A stretch of 64,000 bases of DNA from Megascapheus bottae (Eukaryota; Chordata; Mammalia; Rodentia; Geomyidae), in assembly GCA_024803745.1 (NCBI GenBank), contig JANJXV010000013.1, positions 55,212,501 through 55,276,500 on the forward strand. Reading direction: 5' to 3'. Numbering within the stretch: the first letter of the stretch is position 1; every line of letters begins with the position of its first letter. The notes beneath the pieces were generated by a model. That model was not told the DNA's origin and searched no databases. It saw nothing but the letters and a program-made list of their open reading frames with translations. Positions 30,985 to 39,732 of this stretch are shown here, one piece after another. The position numbers were made by a program, and so were the translations under genes.

Positions 30985-31115
30985 AAATGAGGCTTTCAGC
31001 TTCATGTCCATTATGCTAATGGTGACCCACTTTGTCTGCCTCTCACTGAGCTGCCTTGAAGATGACAGGTTGACAATGACTCTCCTTGGGTCACTGCTGA
31101 GAAAGAAGCCCATTA
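30985..31115. promoter_or_regulatory. Candidate conserved enhancer island G
   Basis: Contains catgtccattatgctaatgg and gatgacaggttgacaatgac, 2.5 kb upstream of GAL. No coding potential was recognised. Confidence 0.25.
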
Positions 31116-31539
31116 GAGCACCGGGTGTGGGAAAAGGACTGTCACCCTAAATGTCCTCATTTGTCTGGACAAACCTGGACATAGGAACAGGAAACCCCGC
31201 AGGCCTCCAGCCCCTGCCCTGGCCAGCCTGCACGTTCCCGGGGCCCTGGGCCCTGGGTCCTGTCACATTCCAGGCTTTGAACAGACTCCCCTTCACCTGG
31301 TGAAGCAGGGAGCAGTGACAGGGTCACCCAGCTGCGTCTGGGTACCTTCATCCATCTTTTCCTCTTCATCCTTCCCTCCCTCCCTCCCTCCTCACCCCTT
31401 CCTTTCTTTCTCTTCTAGAAAGCAGCCACTTCAATCAGATCTTCCTTTCTTCCTCCCTCCCCCTTTCTTTCCCTTTTTTGTTGTCCCAGCATTGGGCTCT
31501 GGCTCTTCATTTTTTCACCCACCACTGGCACTCTACCGC

Positions 31540-31762
31540 TTAAGCTGTGAGAGACTCATGGCCTTTCCTACCTGTACCGACTTGAAGCATCATCTTCCGA
31601 TCTCAGCTTCTTGAGTCTCTAGCGTTGCAGGCATGAGCCACGGTGCCCGGCTATCTTATTTTGAGATGGCTGCTCACTATTTGTAATTTCAGCTCTGGAA
31701 ACCCTGGGCACAAGCCATCCTCCCGCCTCAGTCTTCCAAGCAGCTGAGACTACAGAGCCTGC
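31540..31762 (-). mobile_element. Old reverse SINE pieces
   Basis: atctcagcttcttgagtctc and ttgcaggcatgagccacggt; a second B1-like piece follows (cctcccgcctcagtcttcca). Confidence 0.55.
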
Positions 31763-31779
31763 CACTGGGATGGCTTTGG

Positions 31780-31781
<2 letters not shown>

Positions 31782-31828
<47 letters not shown>

Positions 31829-31830
31829 CT
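31782..31830. repeat. (TG)n(CG)n microsatellite
   Basis: About 20 TG units, ending tgcgcgcgctc. Confidence 0.92.
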
Positions 31831-32408
31831 CTTCATCCTACACCTCTCTGAGATTCAATTCACTGCCCTTCTGGACCTGAGGCTTGGCACAGCTGAGACC
31901 TCCGGGAAGGAATTCCACTGTCTCAGGTGCAATACCTTGTCTGCAATACCACCTCTCTCCACTCTGAGACCCAAACCCAGGACCTCCAGGCTCCAGCACA
32001 CAGACCAAGAAGGACAGTGTCATCAGATAACAGATGGAGTGTCTGAACCATGCTACAAGTCCCATTTTGTTTCTTCCATCTGGAGGATCTGAACTCAGCC
32101 TCTTGTGGCTGGGCTGGTGCCCTATCCCTGAGCCATGCCTTCAGCCCTGTTTTCCGCTGGTTACTTTTCAGACAGGGGTTCCTACCCTCTGGCTTGTGCC
32201 TACTTTGAGGCTCCCGTGGCCGCTGGGGTCCGTGGAGATCAGGTCCTGAGGACTTTTCACACCCACACTGCCCCGCCCCTCCACCCCACAGCCTCAGCTC
32301 CCCATGCTAACAGCCTTGCGCTGCGCACAGGTAAATGCTGTTCTATAGAATCCCAGGTGCACAGGCCTTTAGCCTTTTTGGTCTTCCACCAAGTCTGTTC
32401 CTTGGGTT

Positions 32409-32601
32409 TCTTTTTTTTTTCTTTTTTTTTTTTCCAGTTCTGGACTTGAGCTCAGGGCCTGAGCACTGTCCTTGGACTTTCTCAAGGCTAGAGCTCTACC
32501 ACTTGAGCCTCAGCACCACTTCTGGCTTTTTTCTATGTATGTGGTACCAAGGAATCGAACCCAGGTCTTCATGCATGCTAGGCAAGCACTTTAACCACTT
32601 T
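32409..32601 (-). mobile_element. ID-dimer SINE next to the GAL promoter repeat
   Basis: Reverse, near full length; its 5' end is cut at ctttaaccactt about 180 bases before the G-rich array. Confidence 0.9.
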
Positions 32602-32779
32602 AAGTGCCAGTGGCAGAGGTGTCGCCCGGGTGTCGCGGCTGCCACCCGCGAGGGCCCCGCTGCAGGACCCCGTCTCGGGTCTGCGCGCCGCCCACCCAGC
32701 CCTGGCCGTGGTTTCCCGTTCTCGTCCTTGTGAGTGGGACCCGGGCAAGGCTGGACGGCGGCCCGGCTGCGGGCGGCGG

Positions 32780-33507
32780 GGGTTGTCTGGGTCTGGCCGG
32801 CGGGGGAGGGGGGGTCTGGGTCTGGCCGGCGGGGGGCGGGGTCGTCGGGGTCTGGCCGGCGGGGGGAGGTCTGGGTCTGGCCGGCGGGGGGGTTCTGGGT
32901 CTGGCCGGCGGGGGGAGGTCTGGGTCTGGCCGGCGGGGGGAGGTCTGGGTCTGGCTGGCGGGGGGGTTCTGGGTCTGGCCGGCGGGGGGAGGTCTGGGTC
33001 TGGCTGGCGGGGGGGGGGGGTAGGAGGGGGGGGAATCTGGGTCTGGCGGGGGGGGGATGGGGGGGGTCTGGGTCTGGCTGGCCGGGGGGTGGGGGGGGGG
33101 TCTGGGTCTGGCCGGCGGCTAGGGGAGGTCTGGGTCTGGCAGGCGGCTGGGGGGGAGGTCTGGGTCTGGCCGGAGGGGGGGGTCTGGGTCTGGCCGGCGG
33201 CTGGGGGGGGTCTGGGTCTGGCCGGCGGCTGGGGGAGGTCTGGGTCTGGCCGGCGGCTGGGGGGGGGTCTGGGTCTGGCCGGCGGCTGGGGGGGGTCTGG
33301 GTCTGGCCGGAGGGGGGGGTCTGGGTCTGGCCGGCGGCTGGGGGGGGTCTGGGTCTGGCCGGCGGCTGGGGGAGGTCTGGGTCTGGCCGGCGGCTGGGGG
33401 GGGGTCTGGGTCTGGCCGGCGGCTGGGGGGGGTCTGGGTCTGGCCGGAGGGGGGGGGTCTAGGTCTGGGTCTGGCCGGAGGGGGGGGGAGGTCTGGGTCT
33501 GGCCGGC
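32780..33507. repeat. G-rich minisatellite just upstream of the GAL promoter
   Basis: About 26 units built on ggtctgggtctggccggcgg, each followed by a run of 5-10 G. In the right part, units ending ccggagg begin their variant at 33170, 33307 and 33444, exactly 137 bases apart, with the same four other unit types between them, so this is a higher-order repeat. The array stops about 90 bases before the TATA box. Every unit contains several G runs on the + strand, so G-quadruplexes are likely. Confidence 0.95.
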
Positions 33508-33573
33508 GGTGTGCGGCGCCCTCGCCCGCCGGAAGCGGCGTCCGGGCCCCGCGGGAGGCGGGGGCGGAGGCGG

Positions 33574-33581
33574 GGACGCGG
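33574..33581 (+). promoter_or_regulatory. Position of the galanin TPA/CRE-like element (variant)
   Basis: GGACGCGG lies about 45-50 bases before the estimated GAL start. From memory, mammalian galanin promoters carry TGACGCGG here, a CRE/AP-1-like site responding to phorbol ester. The leading T is G in this sequence, so the site may be weakened. The role is inferred from position only. Confidence 0.45.
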
Positions 33582-33593
33582 CGGCTCCGCGGG

Positions 33594-33601
33594 GATAAAT
33601 A
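33594..33601 (+). promoter_or_regulatory. GAL: GAL TATA box
   Basis: GATAAATA sits in an otherwise GC-rich promoter, about 30 bases before the expected transcription start near 33626. The surrounding GGGGATAAATAGCGGCG context fits the TATA-containing galanin promoter. Several GC boxes (gggcgg, ggcgggggcggaggcgggg) lie within 50 bases upstream. Confidence 0.8.
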
Positions 33602-33625
33602 GCGGCGGGGCGGACGGGACCGCGA

Positions 33626-33713
33626 CACTCCGGGACCGCACAGCGCCCGCCGGCCATGCGCTGAGCGCCGCCCGCCCGCCCATCGACGCCCGCGCCGCCG
33701 CCGGCCGCTCACG
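33626..33713 (+). other. GAL: GAL exon 1 (non-coding 5' UTR)
   Basis: Begins about 30 bases after the TATA box (start estimated) and ends at CTCACG followed by gtactc. It has one ATG, at 33656, followed at once by a CGC codon and TGA (a two-codon upstream frame). The main ATG comes in exon 2, as in the human gene. Confidence 0.7.
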
Positions 33714-33727
33714 GTACTCGGGACGCC

Positions 33728-33880
33728 TCGCCCCGTCCCGCCCCGGGCCCCGTCCCGCCCTGTCCCCCCTCGCCCCGCCTCGCCCCGCGCCCCGTCCTGC
33801 CCCGTCCCGCCCCGTCCCGCCTCGCCCCGCGCCCCGTCCCGCCCTGTCCCCCCTCGCCCCGCCTCACCCCGCGCCCCGTC
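33728..33880. repeat. C-rich tandem repeat filling GAL intron 1
   Basis: Repeats of cgccccgtcccgcccc with a longer unit (cgtcccgccctgtcccccc and on) present twice. It runs from the exon 1 donor to the exon 2 acceptor, so the branch point and pyrimidine tract lie inside repeat DNA. The coding strand is C-rich here, opposite to the G-rich array upstream. Confidence 0.85.
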
Positions 33881-33885
33881 CGCAG

Positions 33886-33960
33886 ATGGCCCGCGCCCTC
33901 CTGCTGGCCGCGCTCCTGCTCGCCGCCGCCCTGTCGGCCGCTCCGGGACTCGCGACCGCG
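33886..33960 (+). CDS. GAL: GAL exon 2: signal peptide
   Basis: Acceptor cgtccgcag directly before ATG; donor GCGACCGCG then gtgagt. The 25 codons are MARALLLAALLLAAALSAA then PGLATA: a short basic start, a hydrophobic Leu/Ala core, and small residues suited to signal peptidase. It ends in phase 0. Confidence 0.96.
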
Positions 33961-36913
33961 GTGAGTGCGGGGCAGGCGGGGCGGGGCGCGGAGGCCGCCT
34001 GGCCGTCGAAGAGGGGGGCCGGGGATGCGGGTCCTGCGCCCGCGGGGAGCCCTGGGGCGCCCGACGCCCGGCGGGGGCGGGGGCTGCGCGCGGCCCCCGG
34101 TGGCCAGGCGCCCCAGCGAGGGGACCACGGGGCGGGGGGGGGGGGGCGGCCGCTGGCCCCGCCTGGCCCGACCGCGCTCTCCCTGCAGCAGGCCAAGGAG
34201 AAGCGAGGCTGGACCCTCAACAGCGCCGGCTACCTGCTGGGCCCGCGTGAGTGCGGGGGCCGGGGAGTGGGGGGCCCTGCGGGGAGGGCGAGGGGGGCGG
34301 AGAGGGCGTGGGGGGCCCTGCGGGGAGGGCGAGGGGGGCGCAGAGGGCGTGGGGGCCCTGTGGGGTGGGCGTGGGGGGCCCTGTGGGGGGGCGGAGAGGT
34401 TGTGGGGGCCCTGCAGACGTGACAGGCCGGGAGGAGCGGGCGGCGTCCCGGTGTGACCTGCAGGCAGCTCTCGCGTCCCCCTGGCCGCCCTCCCTGTGCC
34501 CCGCGGACGCCTCCCAGTCCTGACCCATCCCCGCACCCCCATCAGACCCGCCCGGTTCACAGCCCGGCTGTTCCCGGCTCTGCTGCTCCTGGGCTGCTTC
34601 TTTTGTGGGTCCTGGGACTTGAACTCCGGCCTGGGCGCTGTTCCGAGCTCTTCACCTCAAGTCACATCCCGGAGATAAGAGTCGTGGGCCTTTCCCGCTA
34701 GGCTGGCTTTGAACCGTGACCCTCAGTCTCTGCCTCCTGAGTAGCTAGGATGACGGGCGCTGACTGTACCACGGGAGCCACCGTGTCACATCCCGGAGAT
34801 AAGAGTCGTGGGCCTTTCCCGCTAGGCTGGCTTTGAACCGTGACCCTCAGTCTCTGCCTCCTGAGTAGCTAGGATGACAGGCGCTGACTGTACCACGGGA
34901 GCCACCGTGTCACATCCCAGAGATAAGAGTCGTGGGCCTTTCCCGCTAGGCTGGCTCTGAACCATGACCCTCAGTCTCTGCCTCCTGAGCAGCTAGGATG
35001 ACGGGCGCTGACTGTACCACGGGAGCCACCGTGTCACATCCCGGAGATAAGAGTCGTGGGCCTTTCCCGCTAGGCTCTCAGTCTCTGCCTCCTGAGCAGC
35101 TAGGATGACGGGCGCAAGTGGCTCTCGCCCGCTGTTCCTTGGCTTTTTCCTTCAAGGCCAGTGAACTTGAACCCCAGCCCTCTGCAGCCTGCTCTTCCGT
35201 GGTCTCTCTGCCCTCGCGCTGTTCTGTTTCCACATGGCCCCGGGCAGGGTCCCTCCCGCCTTTTCTCCCCTCTTTTCTCCCCTCCTCCCCTCCCTCATCC
35301 CCTTTCCCCCTCTTTGACTCGAGTCCATCTGATCTTTGGGAGAAAAGAAAATCTTGTTGCGTCACAACTTCACATTTTGAGTGGCCCCTTGTTTTGGGGG
35401 TGTGTGGGGGTCCCACGGGGGTCCCACCCCACAGGCTCACCCCGGGTCTCCAGGTGGCTCTGCTGGCAGTCAGGCTGCGTCCCTGGTGAGCAGCCACACG
35501 GCCTTGTCTGGGGTGGGAAAGGCGAGGCGGGTGGCAGCCGGCAGACACTGCCCTCTTCACAGATGCCATGGACAGCCACCGGTCGTTCAGTGGCAAGCAC
35601 GGACTGGCTGGCAAGCGGGAACTCCAGCTGGAGGACACGGAGGTGAAGCCAGGTGAGGCCCGGCGGCCTCACAGCCCAGCCTCGCACCTGCCACGGGCCA
35701 GGGCGGAAGCAGCCAGCCTGGGAGGGAGGTGGAGGAGCCCGGGACCCACCACGGTGGTGCCTGGGGCCCCGGGGAGGCTCCCGGTGGCCGCCCCTCCTCA
35801 GGAAGGGTGGCGGGGCCCAGGGCACCCACGTGACTGGTGATCTCTCTGCCCTCCAGGGAGCCACGGAGCTCCGCCCGAGAGCAACGCCATGCGCACCCTC
35901 ATTGAATTTCTGACTTTTTTGCATCTCAAAGGTTTGTGGCAGGGCATTGACCCAATGTGCTGGGGGGCAGCACACGGGTCCTCGTGTCACCCCAGCACCA
36001 CTGCGGAACAAAGAAAGCAAAGAGGCTCTAAAAAGCGTTGTAGAAAACCACTCGGGGAAGTAACTGTGTTTCCACTAAGCAGAAGCTCCTTGTGCGGGGT
36101 CCTGCCTTGCTCCCCGGAGGAGGAGGAGGGGTTCTGGGGCATGGAGCTGGGGAGGGGGGCTGCTGATCCTGCTGCCTAGCCGGGCTCTTTGCCAGTGGTC
36201 TGGAACCATGCTCTCTACTTGGTCACCGGTGGCCGGGTCTCAGAGCTCAGGTGCTCTGCAAGGAGCTTCAGGCCACCCTTGAGTGCAGGGAAAAGGGAAG
36301 GGCTCCTGGTCCTGGCCGGCCTCCCATCCCGCAGCGAGCGCCTCTGGGGGAAGGAGGCTGAGATGGGGCCGCAGCCAGCACTTCACGTCAGGAGGCCGTT
36401 GTCCCTTCACAGACATTGGTTACCAGTTTCTGCTGGTCAGTTTTCTTGTTGAGCTCTGATTCTTGGCATCTCTCTGGGTGGTCAGCAGCAGCCAGCGGGC
36501 AGCATGTCTCCCTGGCCTTGGTTGGAGGCCTTGGGGACCCTGATGCTAAAGGGTGGCCCTGTTTCCTCCTGGGGAAGCCAGTGCTGCCTGCACCCCAGGG
36601 AAGCTGACCCTTCCTGCAGGGCAGCCGTGCCCTGTTCGTAAGCAGGAGTTACGCGGTATCAAAGCATGCCTAAGGCCTGGCAGTTTCAAACTGCTGGCTT
36701 GAGTCATTTGAAGGTGGGGTGGTAGAGTGCCAAGTTAAAACAGAGTCCTGGGCTCTGGCTTCAGTGCAAGCCACTAGCGGGTGGCGGGTGGCGGGTGGCA
36801 GGTGGCTCTCTGGAGCTTGCGGTCTAAGTACGCGTCTTCTCTCTCCAGAGGCCGGGGCCCTGGACAGCCTTCCTGGCCTTCCCTCGGCCTCATCCTCGGA
36901 AGACACAGAATAG
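33886..36913 (+). CDS. GAL: Preprogalanin (five coding exons, joined)
   Basis: Precursor of galanin, a secreted neuropeptide acting on galanin receptors 1-3, and of GMAP. Coding exons: 33886-33960, 34192-34246, 35563-35652, 35857-35931, 36849-36913; 360 bases, 119 residues (human is 123 as I recall). Residues 1 to about 19-25 form a Leu/Ala signal peptide. AKEKR precedes galanin, which is released at the dibasic KR. Galanin is residues 31-59: GWTLNSAGYLLGP (invariant receptor-binding N-terminus), then HAMDSHRSFSGKHGLA. GKR (60-62) follows, giving C-terminal amidation and cleavage. GMAP is residues 63-119, with conserved MRTLIEFLTFLHLKEAGALD. Met16, Ser18, Gly24 and Ala29 differ from rat galanin. 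ATG at 33886 is the first base of exon 2 and opens the signal peptide directly. Confidence 0.98.
34192..34246 (+). CDS. GAL: GAL exon 3: galanin N-terminus
   Basis: Encodes AKEKR, the processing site, then GWTLNSAGYLLGP, galanin residues 1-13, which are the same in essentially all vertebrate galanins. The donor is GGCCCGC then gtgagt, phase 1. The acceptor reads ctgcagcag, so use of the first AG would start at 34189 and add one Gln before AKEKR. Confidence 0.97.
34255..34412. repeat. G-rich ~40-bp tandem repeat in GAL intron 3
   Basis: Units of about 40 bases around ggggccctgcggggagggcg and gaggggggcg, about 3.5 copies with small changes. It starts about 10 bases after the exon 3 donor. Confidence 0.8.
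34600..35118 (-). repeat. 124-bp tandem repeat derived from a SINE, GAL intron 3
   Basis: A reverse-orientation B1-ID SINE starts at about 34600. Part of it is then tandemly repeated: gtcacatccc recurs at 34661, 34785, 34909 and 35033, a period of exactly 124. Each unit carries the SINE motif ggctggctttgaaccgtgac and tgcctcctgagtagctagga. The last unit is shortened by an internal deletion of about 20 bases. Copies differ by only a few bases, so the array is young. Confidence 0.93.
35563..35652 (+). CDS. GAL: GAL exon 4: galanin C-terminus, amidation site, start of GMAP
   Basis: Acceptor cctcttcacag; donor AAGCCAG then gtgagg. It encodes HAMDSHRSFSGKHGLA, the GKR amidation and dibasic cleavage site, then ELQLEDTEVKPG of GMAP. 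Gly at galanin position 24 replaces the Asp of human and rat galanin. Confidence 0.96.
35857..35931 (+). CDS. GAL: GAL exon 5: conserved GMAP core
   Basis: Acceptor ctctgccctccag; donor CTCAAAG then gtttgt. It encodes SHGAPPESNA followed by MRTLIEFLTFLHLK, the best conserved part of GMAP. The donor gtttgt lacks the usual purine at +3. Confidence 0.95.
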
Positions 36914-37108
36914 CCCTGCACATGGCCTCGTCCTGCCGTGCCTGCCTGCGTGTCCTTCAGAGCCCCACTGCAGGATGAGGACAGTGCCAGCGCAGGCAGA
37001 GTCACCCGGTCCTCATCCCTGCTTTTGATTGTGCTGTTATAACAACTTTGTTTTTGCTCTTGTTTTATTACTTTGAGTGATAAATAAAACCTGCAGCTAT
37101 CTCAGTGG
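36849..37108 (+). CDS. GAL: GAL exon 6: GMAP C-terminus, stop and 3' UTR
   Basis: Acceptor cttctctctccag. It encodes EAGALDSLPGLPSASSSEDTE, with TAG at 36911-36913. The 3' UTR is about 195 bases, with T-rich sequence before AATAAA at 37083-37088. The transcript end is estimated. Confidence 0.93.
37083..37088 (+). terminator. GAL: GAL poly(A) signal
   Basis: AATAAA about 170 bases after the stop codon, followed by aacctgcagctatctcag and a downstream tggcctggctctg. It matches the compact 3' UTR of known galanin genes. Confidence 0.85.
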
Positions 37109-37194
37109 CCTGGCTCTGCATTGCCGGCGGCACGACAGTGTGCTCAGCTCCACCAGGAGCAGCAGGGTTATAAATCATTTTCTGTGATTTTATT

Positions 37195-37428
37195 TTCTGT
37201 CAGTTGTGGGGCTTGAACTCAGGCCTAGGCATTGTCCCTGAGCTTCCTTTGCTCAAGGCTTGTGTTCTACCACCGGAGCCACAGCGCCACTTCTGCCTTT
37301 TTCTGAGTAGTTTATTGGCGATAAGAGTCCCACGGACTTTCATGCCCGGGCTGGCTTTGAACCACGATGCTTAGATCTCCACCTCCTGAGTAGCTAGGAT
37401 TACAGGTGTGAACCACCAGTTCACACTA
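37195..37428 (-). mobile_element. B1-ID SINE, reverse
   Basis: Full length, about 90 bases after the GAL poly(A) site; A tail faces the gene. Confidence 0.88.
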
Positions 37429-37649
37429 GCTTTGGTTATTTTTTTTAATTGAAAACAATGATGTATTTGACCTCCTTTACCTTCTATGCCAGGACCCTGA
37501 GCCCCGGCTCAAGCATGGACTGCATGAGTGGCCCTGTCACTACCTGTGATGGGACCTCTAGGTGCTCAAGGACAGCTGAGTTCGTCATGAAGCTGTCTTC
37601 CTAACTGTGAAGACAAGTGTGTTGCTGCCACAAACAAAAGCCCACAGGA

Positions 37650-37838
37650 TGGGCCAGGAGTTTGGCCTAGTGGTAGAGTGCTTGCCTAGCATGCACAAAG
37701 ACCCAGGTTCGATTCCTTGGTACTATATACATAGAAAAAAGCTGGAAGTGGTGCTGTGGCTAAGTGGTAGAGCTCTAGCCTTGAGAAGTGCTCAGGCCCT
37801 GAGTTCAAGCCCCATGACTGGCAAAAAAAAAAAAAAAA
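37650..37838 (+). mobile_element. ID-dimer SINE
   Basis: First of two head-to-tail copies; small deletions in the right monomer. Confidence 0.9.
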
Positions 37839-38048
37839 GGCCGGGAGTTTGGCCTAGTGGTTAAAGTGCTTGCCTAGCATGCATGAAGACCCGGATTCGA
37901 TACTTTGGTACCACATTCATAGAAAAAGATCAGAAGTGGTGCTGTGGCTCAAGTGGTAGAGCGCTAGTCTTGAGAAAGCTCAAAGACAGTGCTCAGGCCC
38001 TGAGTTCAAGCCCAGGCCTGGCAAAAACAATAACAACAACAACAACAA
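37839..38048 (+). mobile_element. ID-dimer SINE
   Basis: Second of two adjacent copies, apparently inserted in the A tail of the first. Its own tail is (CAA)n. Confidence 0.9.
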
Positions 38049-38463
38049 AAGCACACAGGCAAACCCCCTGCCTCGAGGTGGGGGATGGAGACAGGAACAT
38101 AGGAGAGGGTGACCTGGGACCTGAGAAGGGGCCAAGCAGGCACATGCAGCCCGCTGAGGGTGGGGAGGCATGTGCCTGGGGAGACCAGTGAGGAGGAAGA
38201 GCAGCCAGGCCTGGCCTACTCACCGAGAGTTTTGTCAGGAGGGTGCTACCTCTGCCAGTCCAGGGGGCACCGGCCACTTCCCCAGCCCACAGCTGTCCTG
38301 TGCGGTGTCCCTCCCGCCTCCTTCCTGCCCCGAGGACACCAGCTCAGCCCCCGCTCCTGGTCCTCCAGACCAACACCTCCAGCAGCTATCAGCCTGGGCA
38401 GGCTTCTCCAGTGCACTCCACAGGAACCCTCCTGCTCCCCTGCTCCTGCACGCATGCGTTTGG
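38049..38463. other. Intergenic, nothing recognised
   Basis: GC-rich sequence before the alternating purine-pyrimidine run. Confidence 0.4.
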
Positions 38464-38528
38464 ACGCGCGCGCATGCGCGCGCGCACACACACACACATA
38501 TACACACACACACGTGCGCACACACGCA
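38464..38528. repeat. 65-bp strictly alternating purine-pyrimidine run
   Basis: acgcgcgcgcatgcgcgcgc followed by (AC)n, atata, (AC)n and cgtgcgcacacacgca, without one break in alternation. CG-rich alternating DNA of this length is a strong Z-DNA candidate. It lies 1.4 kb after the GAL poly(A) signal. Confidence 0.9.
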
Positions 38529-38829
38529 GTACCACCCTGTGTGGTGCTCAGGGCCTCAGCTGTTGCCAGTTTGCCTCTCTTCGCTCACTCCCATGTCGCT
38601 GCCCAGGTGGCCCCATCATGTCACCACGGCCAACCTCTCCCCACCTTGGGGACGAGTGGAGGGGGGTGGCAGCATCTGGAAGGCAAGGGGGGGTGACAGC
38701 CAGGAGGGGGGCTGCCAGTACAGGATGGAGGAGGTGGTGATTCTCAGGAGGCTCTGACGAGGCCATGCCACTGGTCCTGCAATCAGTTTGCCATCCTCAG
38801 CTTAAACCCAGAGTGGACTGAAAATACCC

Positions 38830-39185
38830 AGGCATGGGGGTACACTGGTAATCCCAGGCAGAGCACTGACGTGGGGATGGGGAGTCAGGGCCTGCTGGCT
38901 TACATAGTGAGACTTTCTCTCAAGATCTAAAGTACGTAGTAGTAACACGGATAATAATACAAGTGGGGCGGGGCCTGATCTGCACTGCCTGCTAGGGAGG
39001 CTGAGATTGGCTGGACTGAGGGGTTTGGATCAGGACAGCCCACGCAAACAGTCAGCGAGACCCCATTTCAGCCAACAGCAGACATGGTGACACGTGCCTG
39101 CCAACCCTTCCACTAAGGACACAAACAGGAGGATGGTTGTCCAGGTCGGCTCAGACCTAAACATGAAACCCTATTCTGAAAAGCA
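38830..39185 (+). mobile_element. Two old B1-type SINE remnants
   Basis: gtacactggtaatcccaggc and gctagggaggctgagattgg; heavily diverged. Confidence 0.5.
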
Positions 39186-39219
39186 CAAAAGTGAAAGGTC
39201 TGGCCAAAGCTAATTTATG

Positions 39220-39521
39220 AGCCAGGCACTGTGGCTCAGGCCTGTAATCCTAGCTACTCAGGAGGCTGAGATCTGAGGATCACAGTTTGAAGCCAGCCCG
39301 GGCACAAAAGAAGATGAGACTCTTATACCCAATTAATCACTAAAATAATGGGAAGTGGTGCTGTGGCTCAAGGGGTAGGACGGCAGGCTTGAGCTGAAGA
39401 GCTCAGGGACAATGCTCAGGCCCAGGGGTACAGTGGTAGCTTTGAGCTGAAGGGCTCAGGGACAGCACCCAGGCCCAGAGTTCAAGCCCTATGACTGACT
39501 AAAAAAAAAAAAAAAAAAAAC
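39220..39521 (+). mobile_element. B1-ID SINE with duplicated ID monomer (trimer)
   Basis: After the normal right monomer (ggggtaggacggcaggcttg) a second ID-like unit follows (ggggtacagtggtagctttg) before gttcaagccc. The same structure occurs at 54240-54530. Confidence 0.9.
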
Positions 39522-39684
39522 CAACCTAATTTATGGCACAGCTGTACTTGTCTTCACCTAGGCTTTGGCATCAGAATTGGTTTTCTGAGGAGCCAATGTG
39601 GGGGGGAGGGAGCCTGCAAATGCAAAGGGCAGGGTTTCTTTGTCTCTTCCGTTGTTCCTGCTCAGGAGCAGGCTGTTCCAGACA

Positions 39685-39685
<1 letters not shown>

Positions 39686-39729
<44 letters not shown>
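39686..39729. repeat. (ATT)n microsatellite (SINE tail)
   Basis: About 14 ATT units immediately before a reverse ID-dimer SINE. On the SINE's own strand it is (TAA)n, so it is the expanded A-rich tail. Confidence 0.9.

Positions 39730-39732
<3 letters not shown>

Noticed and set aside
32578..33657. 359-residue Pro/Arg-rich frame on the - strand
   Set aside because: Antisense of the GAL promoter minisatellite and CpG island; pure repeat translation.
33511..34422. 303-residue + strand frame containing galanin residues 1-13
   Set aside because: Reads through the promoter, introns 1-3 and repeats of GAL; the real coding exons are 33886-33960 and 34192-34246.
33709..34560. 283-residue - strand frame
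   Set aside because: Antisense of GAL introns and repeats, low complexity, no family features.
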